Assembly: GCF_018987265.1 (NCBI RefSeq)
Contig: NZ_CP076853.1
Location: 2,418,001 to 2,482,000, forward strand
Direction: 5' to 3'
Origin: Rhizobium sp. WYJ-E13
GTDB taxonomy: Bacteria > Pseudomonadota > Alphaproteobacteria > Rhizobiales > Rhizobiaceae
DNA: 64,000 bases
Each line of letters opens with the position of its first letter. The stretch's first letter is position 1. Positions 1-8,348 of the stretch are shown here, piece after piece. The notes under the pieces were generated by a model, which made no database searches, was not told where the DNA came from, and was given only the letters and a program-made list of their open reading frames with translations. Made by a program: the position numbers and the translations under genes.

Positions 1-1
1 C

Positions 2-310
2 GCAGTCACCACCGTCGAATCGGCCAAGGGTAAGGTTCTTGCCGGCGAAAAGGGCATGACGCTCTATACCTACAAGAAGGACGAAAAGGGCGTCTCGAAC
101 TGCTACGACAAGTGCGCCACCAACTGGCCGCCTTTCCTCGCCGCTTCCGACGCCAAGGCCGATGGTGCATACTCGCTCGTCGAACGCAAGGATGGAAAGA
201 AGCAGTGGGCCAAGGACGGCATGCCGCTCTATTATTGGGTGAAGGACATGAAGTCCGGCGATATCACCGGCGACGGCGTCGGCGGTGTCTGGGACCTCGC
301 AAAGCCCTGA
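2..310 (+). CDS. COG4315-type secreted repeat lipoprotein, 5' truncated
   Basis: The gene is cut by the window edge; the open frame runs from base 2 to the TGA at 308-310 (about 102 residues visible). It shows the family hallmarks: two related segments, LAGEKGMTLYTYKKD followed by CYDKCATNWPPF, and later AKDGMPLYYWVKDMKSGD ending in GGVWDLAKP. The paired Cys in CYDKC and the WPP motif are typical of COG4315 'secreted repeat' proteins of unknown function, normally exported behind a signal peptide that would lie outside this window. An ECF sigma factor starts about 10 bases downstream on the same strand, so the gene probably belongs to the same operon and may be an output or sensor of that envelope-stress circuit (inference). 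Confidence 0.85.
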   Translation, partial: AVTTVESAKGKVLAGEKGMTLYTYKKDEKGVSNCYDKCATNWPPFLAASDAKADGAYSLVERKDGKKQWAKDGMPLYYWVKDMKSGDITGDGVGGVWDLAKP

Positions 311-320
311 TGAGGCAAGT

Positions 321-836
321 GTGAAGACGCCCCTACCCGATACGTTCGAGGGCCAGATCCTGGCCCTCCTTCCCTCGCTCCGGCGCTATTCCCGCAGCCT
401 CACCCGCTCGGATGCCGAAGGCGAGGATCTGCTTCAGGATTGCGTGGAAAAGGTTCTGGCCCGGCGCGGCCAGTGGCGCGGAATCAATCTGCGCGGCTGG
501 GTTCTGACGACGATGACCAACCTCTACCGCAACACCCGCCGGGCGAGCCCCCGCGACCGGCTGGTCGAGCTCGATGCTGCCGAGGAAATGGCCAATCCCG
601 ATAACCAGGCCGATCCGCTGGAGCGTCTGCGGCTGGAACAGGCCCTCGCCAGCCTGTCGGAAGAATACCGCGCCGTGCTGATGCTCGTCGTCATCGAGGG
701 TTACAGCTATCATGAAGTGGCAACCATGCTGGACATCCCGATCGGCACCGTCATGTCGCGCCTGTCGCGCGCACGCCAGCGCATGGGCGAACATATGAAA
801 GCCGACAACGTGATTACGCTTCGGAGACCGAAATGA
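321..836 (+). CDS. ECF-type RNA polymerase sigma factor
   Basis: A 171-residue sigma-70 family group IV (ECF) factor. Region 2 is near the N-terminus (LLPSLRRYSRSLTRSDAEGE, then the LLQD and WVLTTM segments), and region 4 is at the C-terminus, with the helix-turn-helix around YSYHEVATMLDIPIGTVMSR. I prefer the GTG at 321, preceded by GAGG at 5-base spacing, over the ATG at 285, which would overlap the upstream gene. The stop overlaps the next start as ATGA (833-836), so translation with the anti-sigma factor is probably coupled. The target regulon cannot be read from the sequence; the COG4315 gene just upstream is a candidate member. Confidence 0.92.
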   Translation: MKTPLPDTFEGQILALLPSLRRYSRSLTRSDAEGEDLLQDCVEKVLARRGQWRGINLRGWVLTTMTNLYRNTRRASPRDRLVELDAAEEMANPDNQADPLERLRLEQALASLSEEYRAVLMLVVIEGYSYHEVATMLDIPIGTVMSRLSRARQRMGEHMKADNVITLRRPK

Positions 837-1615
837 ACGAGACCAACCCCACCGTGACCGAAGCGGACCTGCACGCTTACGCCGATGGGCAATTGCCGGA
901 GGCCGCTCGCCCCCGCGTGGAAGCCTATCTCGCCGAAAACCCCGAGGACGCCGCCATGGTGGCCGGCTGGCGGACGCAGAATACCGACATCAAAAGCCTG
1001 TTTGCAGGCTATGAGAAGAGCCGCGACACCGATCTCCAGCTGGTGACACCGACAGAGCCGGCCTCTCCCTGGAAAATGCGCTCCGCACTCGCGGCTGCCG
1101 CCGTCGCGCTCTTTGTGCTCGGCGCCGTCAGCGATCGTTTCGTCCCGCCGCTCTTCGAGCGTCCACCGCTGCAACTGGCCGAATCCGAAACCCTGCCGAA
1201 ACAGGCCGAAACCGCCTTCCTCGTCTATGCCAGCGAAGTGCGCCACCCGGTCGAGGTCTTCGCCAATGAGGAGGCGCATCTGGCGACCTGGCTCGGCAAA
1301 CGGCTGGCGATCCCCGACCTCAAGGTACCGGATCTCAAATCTCTCGACTTCCACCTCGTTGGCGGCCGCCTGCTGCCGGTCGATGGAAGGCCGGGCGCCA
1401 TGTTCATGTATGAGGATCAGGCAGGCGAACGCCTGACCGTCATCGTCGGCCGCAACAAGGAAAACAGGACGACGAGCTTCCGCTTCGCCTCCGCCAAGGA
1501 CATCGAGACCTTCTACTGGATCGACGGCGAACTCGGCTATGCGGTAACAGGCGAAATCTCCCGCGACATGCTGCGCAAGGTGGCGGAGGAATGTTATCGG
1601 CAGTTCCCGTCCTAG
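833..1615 (+). CDS. Membrane anti-sigma factor
   Basis: A 260-residue protein translationally coupled to the ECF sigma gene. The N-terminus carries the anti-sigma signature around ADLHAYADGQL, followed by a cytoplasmic helical part. A single hydrophobic segment at about residues 83-100 is the likely transmembrane helix. The remaining roughly 155 residues would be periplasmic. No zinc-binding HxxxCxxC motif is visible, so this is the non-ZAS transmembrane type common in rhizobia. Expected role: hold the sigma factor at the membrane until an envelope signal releases it. The signal is unknown. Confidence 0.85.
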   Translation: MNETNPTVTEADLHAYADGQLPEAARPRVEAYLAENPEDAAMVAGWRTQNTDIKSLFAGYEKSRDTDLQLVTPTEPASPWKMRSALAAAAVALFVLGAVSDRFVPPLFERPPLQLAESETLPKQAETAFLVYASEVRHPVEVFANEEAHLATWLGKRLAIPDLKVPDLKSLDFHLVGGRLLPVDGRPGAMFMYEDQAGERLTVIVGRNKENRTTSFRFASAKDIETFYWIDGELGYAVTGEISRDMLRKVAEECYRQFPS

Positions 1616-1682
1616 AGCAATTCCAGCAAAGCGAACAACGGTCTTGCATCCGGAATTGCGTCGAACAAAGAGATAGCCCGGC
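1613..1682. repeat. Diverged rhizobial interspersed repeat, partial
   Basis: Just after the anti-sigma stop, TAGAGCAATTCCAG is followed about 25 bases later by CCGGAATTGCGTCGAACAAA. The two AATTCC/GGAATT blocks are inverted to each other. This matches, in opposite orientation and with divergence, the right half of the fuller element at 38751-38857. It is a member of a short palindromic intergenic repeat family and not a gene. Assignment is by eye. Confidence 0.5.
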
Positions 1683-1746
1683 TTCGTGTTTCGAAGAAAA
1701 ACGGAAACACTCTATGGCGGGAACTGCGAGGCAGGCCAGCCTGCGT

Positions 1747-2046
1747 TCAGCCGATAAGCGGCCGTCCGCTCAAAACCTCATATTCGTGGAGATCACTTTT
1801 CATCTTGTCCTTCCAGGCTGTCAGGAACGCCAGCGTCTCCCTTTTCTCGATATGGGCGGCCAGCGCTTGCCGATCCTGCCAGCGCTGAGCGACCACGAAA
1901 CGTCCGGCCGGCCCGTCATCCAGGGCAATGTTGTAAAACAGGCACCCCTTTTCGGCCTTCGTGCTGCTGCTGATTGCCCTGATGTCGGAAACGAACGCGT
2001 CGACATCTGCCGGATCGAGGTCGATGTAACCCATGATGACAAGCAT
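1747..2046 (-). CDS. Antibiotic biosynthesis monooxygenase (ABM) family protein
   Basis: A 99-residue protein that fills the single ABM domain (dimeric alpha/beta barrel, cofactor-free monooxygenases such as quinol monooxygenase YgiN). Typical features are the early strand LVIMGYIDLDP, the central EKGCLFYNIALDD, the strand GRFVVAQRWQDRQAL and the helix AHIEKRETLAFL. It lies 18 bases downstream of the quinone-oxidoreductase-like gene on the same strand, so the two are probably one operon under the TetR regulator at 3192. A quinone-related substrate is an inference from the family and neighbour. Confidence 0.85.
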   Translation of the reverse strand: MLVIMGYIDLDPADVDAFVSDIRAISSSTKAEKGCLFYNIALDDGPAGRFVVAQRWQDRQALAAHIEKRETLAFLTAWKDKMKSDLHEYEVLSGRPLIG

Positions 2047-2064
2047 GATTGCCGAGCCTCCTCT

Positions 2065-3081
2065 TCACACATCGACCGTCAGGACGATCTTGCCCTGGAT
2101 ATGCCCCCTGGCGGCCCGCTCATGCGCCTTGCGCGCATCCGCAAGCGGATAGGCGCTGTCGATGACGACACGGATCGTCCCGTCATTGAGCAGGCGTCCC
2201 ACTTCCGCCAGTTGAGCTCCGCTGGAACGGACCTGGGTCGCCGAAACCGTGACACCGCGCTTGCCGGCCTCCGTGACATCGGCAAAGCCGAGGGGATATA
2301 CCGGGAACAACGCCCCGCCACGCTTCAATACGCGCAGGAAACGACCTGTTGTCGAACCACCGACCGCATCGACGACAAGATCGATGTCACGCGCGGTCTT
2401 CTCGGGCGGCGTCCTGGTGTAATCGATGAATTCATCGGCACCGAGTTCCCTGAGTAATGACTCATGCTTGCCTGATGCCACGGCAATGACATGCGATCCC
2501 TTCAGCTTCGCGAGCTGCACCGCAAAGTGTCCTACGCCGCCGGCGGCGCCGTTGACGAGAACCGTCTTGCCCTTGAGCGGCACCGGCTCGTGCCTGCTCG
2601 ATTGAAGTGGGTTCGGTTCATCATGTCCGAGCTCGATCATGAATTGCCACGCCGTCAACAGCGACATCGGCGCTCCAGCGGCATGTACGTGATCGATGCC
2701 GGCAGGCTTCAATGCGAGTTCCGAGACCGGCACGCTGACATATTCCGCATAGGCCCTGCTCTCTGCTACGCTGAAAAAGCGGACCATGGAATAGACTTCG
2801 TCGCCGACGGAGAATTCGCGGACATCATCGGCAACCGCCTCGACGACACCAGACACATCCGTGCCCAGGATGATCGGGAATGGCACCTGCGGCCGCCATT
2901 CCGGAGGAAGCGCCCTGTAACCATCGCGCAGATACCAGTCGGGAGGATTGATCCCTATGGCGTGAACGCGAACGAGCACTTCCCCCGGTTTCAGTTCAGG
3001 CTTCGGCGCATCCTCGTAACGCAGCACGTCGGGACCGCCGAACTCGTGGATCCGGATTGCTTTCATCGTTTCGCTCGACAT
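2065..3081 (-). CDS. NADP-dependent zinc-less medium-chain oxidoreductase (quinone reductase type)
   Basis: A 338-residue MDR-superfamily enzyme. The GroES-like N-terminal domain starts MKAIRIHEFGGPDVLRYED. The Rossmann nucleotide-binding segment is VLVNGAAGGVGHFAVQLAK, and there is no structural zinc Cys cluster, as expected for quinone oxidoreductase or enoyl-reductase-like members. The ATG at 3081 is chosen because GGAG sits six bases upstream; upstream ATGs lack such a site. The gene is divergent from the TetR gene at 3192 and the three operators lie between them. It probably reduces quinones or other electrophilic carbonyls with NADPH; the true substrate is unknown. Confidence 0.9.
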   Translation of the reverse strand: MSSETMKAIRIHEFGGPDVLRYEDAPKPELKPGEVLVRVHAIGINPPDWYLRDGYRALPPEWRPQVPFPIILGTDVSGVVEAVADDVREFSVGDEVYSMVRFFSVAESRAYAEYVSVPVSELALKPAGIDHVHAAGAPMSLLTAWQFMIELGHDEPNPLQSSRHEPVPLKGKTVLVNGAAGGVGHFAVQLAKLKGSHVIAVASGKHESLLRELGADEFIDYTRTPPEKTARDIDLVVDAVGGSTTGRFLRVLKRGGALFPVYPLGFADVTEAGKRGVTVSATQVRSSGAQLAEVGRLLNDGTIRVVIDSAYPLADARKAHERAARGHIQGKIVLTVDV

Positions 3082-3116
3082 TACTTTCTCCATCAAAATA
3101 CATATGCTACCAATTT

Positions 3117-3175
3117 GGAGCACTGCCCCGCTACAAACGGAGCGTTGCCCCGTTTATAAATGGAGCGCTGCCCCG
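3117..3175. promoter_or_regulatory. Three tandem palindromic operators for the TetR regulator
   Basis: Three near-identical boxes, GGAGCactTGCCCCG-like, occupy 3117-3130, 3139-3152 and 3162-3175, spaced 22 and 23 bases apart (about two helical turns). The middle copy is the best palindrome: AAACGGAGC, three bases, GCCCCGTTT (8 of 9 pairs). They fill the gap between the divergent oxidoreductase and TetR genes, where a TetR-family repressor normally binds to control both. Confidence 0.75.
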
Positions 3176-3191
3176 CTTGTCAAGAGGTGAT

Positions 3192-3746
3192 ATGAGAGCC
3201 GACGCAAAAAAGAACTATGATCACATTCTCGCGGTCGCCCGTGAGATGCTGACGGGGGATGGTGCGAATGCATCGCTGCGCGACATTGCGCGCAAAGCGG
3301 AAGTAGGAGACGGAACCTTGCACCGTCACTTCCCGACCCGGGAAGCACTGCTTGAAGCCTTGCTGCGCACCAGTTTCGAGGATTTGGCGCGACGGGCGAG
3401 CGAACTCGAACAATCGGACGATCCCGGCAATGCGCTCGTGACGTGGCTGCGCGAGGCGACCGCGATAACCCACAATTACAGCGGCGCTATTGCCTCGATG
3501 GTTTCCGCAATCGCTGACGAGAATTCCGCGCTTCACACGTCATGTGTGATGCTGCGCACAGCCGGTGCACAGCTTCTTCGACGCGCCCAGACGAAAGGCG
3601 CGGCGCGAATGGACATGGACGGCAACGACCTGTTCGCTTTGATAAGTGCGCTGGCGTGGCTCGCCGAACAACCTCCGCTCGTGCCGCGCGCGGATCACCT
3701 GTTCGACATCATCTCAGGTGCGATCCTGACGAGTGAACGGCAGTAG
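3192..3746 (+). CDS. TetR/AcrR family transcriptional regulator
   Basis: A 184-residue regulator. The N-terminal helix-turn-helix is clear (YDHILAVAREMLTGDG, then SLRDIARKAEVGDGTLHRHF with PTREALLEALL), and the C-terminus is an all-helical ligand-binding domain. The ATG at 3192 has AGAGG upstream; longer in-frame versions run through the operator boxes and are not credible. It probably represses itself and the divergent oxidoreductase/ABM pair until an electrophile or quinone-like ligand binds (inference from layout). An insertion sequence begins eight bases after the stop. Confidence 0.92.
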   Translation: MRADAKKNYDHILAVAREMLTGDGANASLRDIARKAEVGDGTLHRHFPTREALLEALLRTSFEDLARRASELEQSDDPGNALVTWLREATAITHNYSGAIASMVSAIADENSALHTSCVMLRTAGAQLLRRAQTKGAARMDMDGNDLFALISALAWLAEQPPLVPRADHLFDIISGAILTSERQ

Positions 3747-3754
3747 CTGCCTAG

Positions 3755-5184
3755 TACTACAGTTGCGTTTGATGCCTTGCTTTGTAGTGAGAAAGCATTG
3801 CGGATGCTTGATGCCTGCGTCGCCAGAGTGACCATGCCAAGATGAGGCGAACTCTAATCGGGGGCTGTAGCAGGAGGCGTTTGATCAGATAGCGGATCTC
3901 TGCGACGCTGGGCACGAAGGCCATGGTGTTGGTCAGGCGGCGATTGGCGGGTTTGGACTCGTTTCGTTCGGTTTGCCAGCAGCGGTGCGGCGTAGATCGG
4001 CGCCGAGTTTGGCGAGGAATGCAGCGGCTGCCATGACGAGCGTCATGTGCCGCTTCCAAGCATGCCAGGATCGCGCTTCGCAATGATCCAGGCCGAGATC
4101 GTCCTTCGCACGCTGGAAGCATTCTTCCACGGTCCAACGCAGCCCGGCAGCGCCCGCCAATTCGCTCAATTCGGTACCGGCGGGCGCAAAGACAAAGTAA
4201 TAGGCGCGCGCATCGGGTTCGCGTCGGCTGCGCCGGATCAGAAGCCAGCGCTCCCATTGTGGATCCGGGCGAGAGCTGAGAGGAATACGGGCCCAATCAT
4301 AAAGCCGAAGACCCTTGGCACCTTCGCCTGCTGCATGGCTCTGCCAAACCTCCGGTTTCAACTCATCAGCCATCGTTTCGGGATCGGTCTGCTCGATCCC
4401 TTGCTCACGCACAAAGCGCAGGCATTGATTGGAGCGCACTGCCAGAACATAAGGCTGGCCACGGCTTTCCAGCATCCGGCGCAGCTTGGAATCCGAACCA
4501 TAAAGCGCATCCGCCAATACCCAGGCACAAGGCACGCCGGCATCCAGCGCATCGGCAATGAGCTTGGCTGCAATGGCCGGTTTGGTCGCGAAGGCTTGGG
4601 ACTGGGGGACGTGAGCCGAAGCACGGCGGGCTTCATCCTCGGCCCACTCCTTCGGTAGATAAAGTTGCCGATCGATCAGGGTCTGACCGTAGCGGCTTGC
4701 ATAGGCAAGGAAAACACCGATCTGACAGTTCTCGATCCGGCCGGCCGTGCCGGAATATTGTCGTGCGACACCGACTGAATGGGCGCCTTTCTTCAGGAAG
4801 CCGGTCTCATCGACCACAAGAACGCCGTCCGCGTCACCGAGAGACTCTATTGCATAAGCGCGAACCGTATCGCGCAATGCGTCAGCATCCCAATGGCTGC
4901 GCCCCAGCAGCGATTGCATCCGATAAGGGCGCTCCAGTCCTGCCTGTTCCGCCATCAGCCAGCCAGTCTTGCGCTCTACTCCCGACAACAACCCATCCAG
5001 AAAGGCACCGCACGATGCGCGCAATTCTCGGCGACCAAAGACCGAGCCCAACCGCACCTTCAAGGCATCGAGCTCACGATGCCACGCCAGAACCGACCCG
5101 GACCAACCCGCAACCGACATTGAACTTCCCTCCCGCCAAATGCGGGAAGTGAATCATGACTTCCGGTAAACCGCAACTGTAGTA
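3755..5184 (-). mobile_element. Complete IS701-like insertion sequence
   Basis: A 1430-base element bounded by perfect 13-base inverted repeats TACTACAGTTGCG (left, from 3755) and CGCAACTGTAGTA (right, ending 5184). CTAG at 3751-3754 and 5185-5188 flanks it as a four-base target duplication, which fits the YTAR target preference known for IS701. It carries one intact transposase on the minus strand. It landed between the TetR gene and the nitrile hydratase operon without breaking either. Intact ORF and ends suggest recent insertion. Confidence 0.9.
3933..5120 (-). CDS. IS701 family DDE transposase
   Basis: A full-length 395-residue transposase. The catalytic acidic residues fit VLVVDETGFLKKG (first Asp), WVLADALYGSDSKLR (second Asp) and WTVEECFQRAKDDLG (Glu). 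The arrangement and length match IS701-family enzymes. The reading frame is uninterrupted and both element ends are present, so the element may still be active. About 180 bases between the stop and the left end hold no convincing second gene. Confidence 0.93.
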   Translation of the reverse strand: MSVAGWSGSVLAWHRELDALKVRLGSVFGRRELRASCGAFLDGLLSGVERKTGWLMAEQAGLERPYRMQSLLGRSHWDADALRDTVRAYAIESLGDADGVLVVDETGFLKKGAHSVGVARQYSGTAGRIENCQIGVFLAYASRYGQTLIDRQLYLPKEWAEDEARRASAHVPQSQAFATKPAIAAKLIADALDAGVPCAWVLADALYGSDSKLRRMLESRGQPYVLAVRSNQCLRFVREQGIEQTDPETMADELKPEVWQSHAAGEGAKGLRLYDWARIPLSSRPDPQWERWLLIRRSRREPDARAYYFVFAPAGTELSELAGAAGLRWTVEECFQRAKDDLGLDHCEARSWHAWKRHMTLVMAAAAFLAKLGADLRRTAAGKPNETSPNPPIAA

Positions 5185-5186
5185 CT

Positions 5187-5245
5187 AGAGCGCCGTGCGT
5201 CCATTCGGACGCGCTAAGGACGCTCTAACTCTTTGAATTTACGCT
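5187..5245. repeat. Interspersed palindromic repeat overlapping a gene end
   Basis: Directly after the IS701-like element lies a hairpin GCGTCC-ATTC-GGACGC (5197-5212) flanked by TAGAGCG on one side and CGCTCTA on the other. This is the style of short palindromic repeats scattered in rhizobial genomes. The last codons and stop (5214-5216) of the nitrile hydratase accessory gene lie inside it, and the hairpin could also act as a transcript end for that operon, though no clear T-run follows. Confidence 0.5.
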
Positions 5246-5609
5246 TCGGATCGTTGGCAAGTTCGATCGGCTTGCCATGCGGTGTCGCCTCTGCCGCGCG
5301 CTGCCAGCTCTTCTGCAGGTCGAGGATTACGGCGGCATCCGCCACGCCGTGGCTGACGAGCAGATCGGAAAGTGCCGCCACCCAGCAGTCGAAATAATCG
5401 CTGCCATCGTCCGCCCGTCCAGGCTTGTGCAATTCCTTCGACAGGGTTTCAGCCCATTCGCTCCAGGCAAAAAGCCCCTTCGAATGCAAATGCACGGTCA
5501 TGGCGAAAGCTTCGGCCGCCCAGGGCTCGGGAAAGACAGGATCACCCTGCGGTGACTTCGGCAGGCCGGGCAATTGCGCCAGTTCGGACGGCACCTCACA
5601 CGTGCTCAA
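5214..5609 (-). CDS. Nitrile hydratase accessory (activator) protein
   Basis: A 131-residue P14K/NhlE-like accessory protein, related to the nitrile hydratase beta N-terminal fold. It has the typical LAQLPGLPKSPQGDPVF, then EPWAAEAFAMTVHLHSKG and FAWSEWAETLSKEL. Members help load the metal into the alpha subunit by subunit swapping (known for cobalt enzymes). I choose the TTG at 5609 because GGGAGAG sits five bases upstream; an ATG at 5627 has no ribosome site and a GTG at 5594 is a further option. It overlaps the beta gene by 14 bases and ends inside a repeat, so its last residues (KFKELERP) may be repeat-derived. Confidence 0.87.
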   Translation of the reverse strand: MSTCEVPSELAQLPGLPKSPQGDPVFPEPWAAEAFAMTVHLHSKGLFAWSEWAETLSKELHKPGRADDGSDYFDCWVAALSDLLVSHGVADAAVILDLQKSWQRAAEATPHGKPIELANDPKRKFKELERP

Positions 5610-6255
5610 GATAGCTCTCCCATGCATCGACTGACACCGTCAGCGACGGATCGGCACCCTCGCCCCAGATCTCGGCTCCGTCGAAGACCACGGTATAGAG
5701 CCATTGCGGGTTCTCGCCCTTGCCATGGGCATTGTCATCGGGAAAGACGAAAGAGCCCTGCACCGCCTCGACGACACCCATCTTGGCGCGCGCGTAACGC
5801 GGCAGCCGCGTATGGGTCGTGGGATTGAAATTCTTCGTCTTCACTCGCTCGCCGACGACGAAGAGCGGCGCACTCTCCACCGGCCGGTCGCATGGCGCTC
5901 CCTTGGCGAGCACGCCGGCCACCATATCGGCCTTCAGCACCCGTTTCGGAACCGCGCCATCCTGCAGTTTGTGGCCGGACAGCAGCTCCTCACGGCTCGC
6001 AAAACCGTGGCGTTCCAGCAGCATGTCGATGCCGCGGATCCAGACCTCGTAGTAGCTCGCCGCAAGATAGTCGGCCGGCGGAATGCTCTCGCGCGCATGC
6101 CGGCTCTCGTCGATCGTCCAGGCGCCGAAGGCGCCGCAGGACAATGTGATACCAAGCGCCCGCTTCTCCCATTCGGCATGGAAATAGGGCTCGTTCACTT
6201 CGGGCGAGACCGGCCCGAAGCCCATCTGCCCGCCGAGATCGTGTGGGCCGTTCAT
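5596..6255 (-). CDS. nthB: Nitrile hydratase subunit beta
   Basis: A 219-residue beta subunit, the usual length. It starts [16 protein letters not shown], a hallmark, and contains the helix-rich N-terminal half ([18 protein letters not shown]) and the C-terminal SH3-like barrel ([43 protein letters not shown]). It pairs with alpha to hydrate nitriles to amides in the cytoplasm. Start and alpha stop overlap by four bases (ATGA at 6255-6252), implying coupled translation. No amidase gene follows in this window, so the amide would be handled elsewhere. Confidence 0.95.
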   Translation of the reverse strand: MNGPHDLGGQMGFGPVSPEVNEPYFHAEWEKRALGITLSCGAFGAWTIDESRHARESIPPADYLAASYYEVWIRGIDMLLERHGFASREELLSGHKLQDGAVPKRVLKADMVAGVLAKGAPCDRPVESAPLFVVGERVKTKNFNPTTHTRLPRYARAKMGVVEAVQGSFVFPDDNAHGKGENPQWLYTVVFDGAEIWGEGADPSLTVSVDAWESYLEHV

Positions 6256-6887
6256 GGGGTGACCTCCGGCCTGCCAGCTATCGCCGTTCCGATCATCGCA
6301 TCGCGGCTGACGAGATCGGCAAGCGCCTCCTCGTCCAGACCCTCGGTGCCCTCCGGCCGCTCGGGAATGACGAGGTAGCGCAGTTCCGCCGTCGAATCCC
6401 AGACGCGGACCTTCTTGCTCTCAGGCAGCGTCACCCCGAATTCTGCCAGCACCCCGCGCGGATCGATGACGGCACGCGAGCGATAGGCCGGCGCCTTGTA
6501 CCAGACCGGCGGCAGGCCGAGCACCGACCACGGGTAGCACGAGCAGAGCGTGCAGACGACGAGATTGTGCGTGTCAGCCGTATTGAAGACGGCACGCATA
6601 TGCTCGCCCTGCCGGCCAGTATAGCCGAGGCTCGCAATGGCCCCCGTCGCGTCCCGCTTCAGCCATTCGGCAAAGTCGGGATCGCTCCAGGCTTTTGCAA
6701 CGACACGCGCGCCATTCCGCGGCCCGACCTTCGTCTCATAAGTCTCGACAATCGCGTCGATTGCCGCCGGATCGATGAGCCCTTTCTCCGTCAGCAGCGT
6801 CTCCAGCGCTTTCACGCGCGCCTGCATGTCGGAATAGTGGTTGTCGTGGTGGTGATCATGGTGATCGTCGTGGTCATGGTCGTGCAA
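6252..6887 (-). CDS. nthA: Nitrile hydratase subunit alpha, cobalt type, His-rich N-terminus
   Basis: A 211-residue alpha subunit. The metal claw is [11 protein letters not shown]; Thr in CTLCSC marks the cobalt enzymes (iron enzymes have Ser). It is followed by [18 protein letters not shown], as expected. I choose the TTG at 6887: AGGAGG lies eight bases upstream, and the longer open frame to 7592 has no family similarity. The first 20 residues carry nine His and many Asp ([14 protein letters not shown]), an unusual metal-binding-like tail. First gene of the alpha-beta-accessory operon; its promoter must lie in 6888-7067. Confidence 0.94.
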   Translation of the reverse strand: MHDHDHDDHHDHHHDNHYSDMQARVKALETLLTEKGLIDPAAIDAIVETYETKVGPRNGARVVAKAWSDPDFAEWLKRDATGAIASLGYTGRQGEHMRAVFNTADTHNLVVCTLCSCYPWSVLGLPPVWYKAPAYRSRAVIDPRGVLAEFGVTLPESKKVRVWDSTAELRYLVIPERPEGTEGLDEEALADLVSRDAMIGTAIAGRPEVTP

Positions 6888-6924
6888 TGCTATGTCCTCC
6901 TCGCTCGACGGCCTGAAGGGTGGA

Positions 6925-6965
6925 ATCCCCTTCCCCCGCTCGGGGAGAAGGCGGATGAGGCAACG
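6925..6965. repeat. Short intergenic palindrome upstream of the nitrile hydratase operon
   Basis: CCTTCCCCCG-CT-CGGGGAGAAGG (6929-6951) forms a ten-pair stem with one bulged A, followed by GCGGATGAGG. This resembles GC-rich intergenic repeats seen widely in Rhizobiales. It sits in the divergent region between the nitrile hydratase alpha gene and the SDR gene at 7068. No regulatory role is shown by the sequence. Confidence 0.4.
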
Positions 6966-7067
6966 CCGTGCCCTCTCTCGAAACACTTCGCCTATCGTTC
7001 TAAACATATGCCACAAGCCCGCCAAGCCCTTCCGAGACCTTAAACCTTTTGCGCTACGCTCGCCGTC

Positions 7068-8348
7068 ATGAACATCCTGATTCTCGGCGCAACAGGTTTT
7101 ATCGGCTCCGTCGTCGCGGCACGTCTCGCCGCCGAGGGCCATGTCGTCAGCGGCCTCGGACGAAATGCCGCCCGCGCAGCACGCAGACAACCCGGCATCC
7201 GCTGGCATCGCGCCGATCTCTCCCAGATGACGCGACCCGAAGACTGGCGCGACATCCTCGATGGCAAGCATGCCGTCGTTAATTGCGCCGGTGCCTTGCA
7301 GGATAGCCTCGCCGACGACCTCTCGGCCACCCAGACCGAGGCCATGCTTGCCCTTTATGCCGCCGCAAAACCCGCCTCGACTCTGATTATCCAGATCTCC
7401 GCCCGAACGGATGGCGCCGGCAGCGACCTGCCCTTCCTCGCCACCAAGCGCGCTGCCGATATGGCGCTTGCGGCATCCGGCCTGCCTTACGTCATCCTCC
7501 GCCCGTCCCTCGTACTCGGCCGCAACGCCCATGGCGGCACCGCACTTCTGCGCGCACTCGCATCCTTCCCGCTTGCCCTGCCGCTCATCCATGCCGATAG
7601 CCCAGTCGAAACCGTCGCCGCCGAAGATGTCGCCACCGCAGTCTCAGCCGCGATCTCCGGAACGCTGCCCTCCGGCAACGATATCGAACTGGCCGCCGAG
7701 GAGCGGCACACGCTCGCTGATCTCGTCAGGCTGCACCGCGCTTGGCTCGGCCTGCCGGATGCTCCGGTCCTTTCCGTCCCACCGGCGGTGGCAAGGCCGG
7801 TCACATGGCTTGCCGATATCGCCGGCCATCTCGGCTGGCGCTCGCCGCTGCGCTCCACCGCCATGACCGTCATGTCCGAAGGTGTCAGCATGAACCGCCG
7901 GACGCCGTCAGGCCTTCCCGCCCTCTCGGCCGCCGCGACGCTCGCCGCCAATCCCTCGGGCGTTCAGGACTTGTGGTTCGCTCGCCTCTATCTCCTGAAG
8001 GCGCCCATCATTGCCGGCCTGTCGCTCTTTTGGCTTCTCTCCGGCCTGATCCCGCTTCTGGCTCCGAGCCAGGCGAGCGCCCACTTCCTGCCCTTCATGC
8101 CCTTGAGCGCCGCGATGGCGCTGACGATGACAACCTGCCTGATCGATGTGGCGCTCGGCGCCGCTGTGCTCTTCCGACCCTTTGCCCGCCGCGCCATCAT
8201 CGGCATGCTCGCCGTCTCCCTCGCCTATCTCCTGGGCGGCACGGTGCTGGAGCCCGCCCTCTGGCTCGATCCGCTCGGCCCGTTCGTCAAGGTGCTGCCG
8301 TCCCTGCTGCTGACGCTTGCAGCCCTTGCCATTCTGGATGAACGCTGA
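7068..8348 (+). CDS. NAD(P)-binding SDR fused to a DoxX-like membrane domain
   Basis: A 426-residue fusion. Residues 1 to about 290 form an atypical SDR/NmrA-like Rossmann domain beginning [17 protein letters not shown], with [12 protein letters not shown]. The last 125 residues carry about four hydrophobic helices (from [20 protein letters not shown] to the C-terminus), resembling a DoxX-like domain. Such fusions are annotated as SDR oxidoreductases with a DoxX C-terminus; substrate unknown. The stop overlaps the next start (TGATG), so it is co-translated with the DUF2269 protein, suggesting a joint membrane redox role (inference). Confidence 0.87.
   Translation: MNILILGATGFIGSVVAARLAAEGHVVSGLGRNAARAARRQPGIRWHRADLSQMTRPEDWRDILDGKHAVVNCAGALQDSLADDLSATQTEAMLALYAAAKPASTLIIQISARTDGAGSDLPFLATKRAADMALAASGLPYVILRPSLVLGRNAHGGTALLRALASFPLALPLIHADSPVETVAAEDVATAVSAAISGTLPSGNDIELAAEERHTLADLVRLHRAWLGLPDAPVLSVPPAVARPVTWLADIAGHLGWRSPLRSTAMTVMSEGVSMNRRTPSGLPALSAAATLAANPSGVQDLWFARLYLLKAPIIAGLSLFWLLSGLIPLLAPSQASAHFLPFMPLSAAMALTMTTCLIDVALGAAVLFRPFARRAIIGMLAVSLAYLLGGTVLEPALWLDPLGPFVKVLPSLLLTLAALAILDER

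Noticed and set aside
3757..4296. Second open frame inside the IS701-like element
   Set aside because: It overlaps the intact transposase in another frame and shows no transposase or regulator motif.
6888..7592. N-terminal extension of nitrile hydratase alpha up to 7592
   Set aside because: The extra 235 residues overlap the SDR gene on the other strand and have no similarity to the family; a TTG with a strong ribosome site at 6887 fits better.
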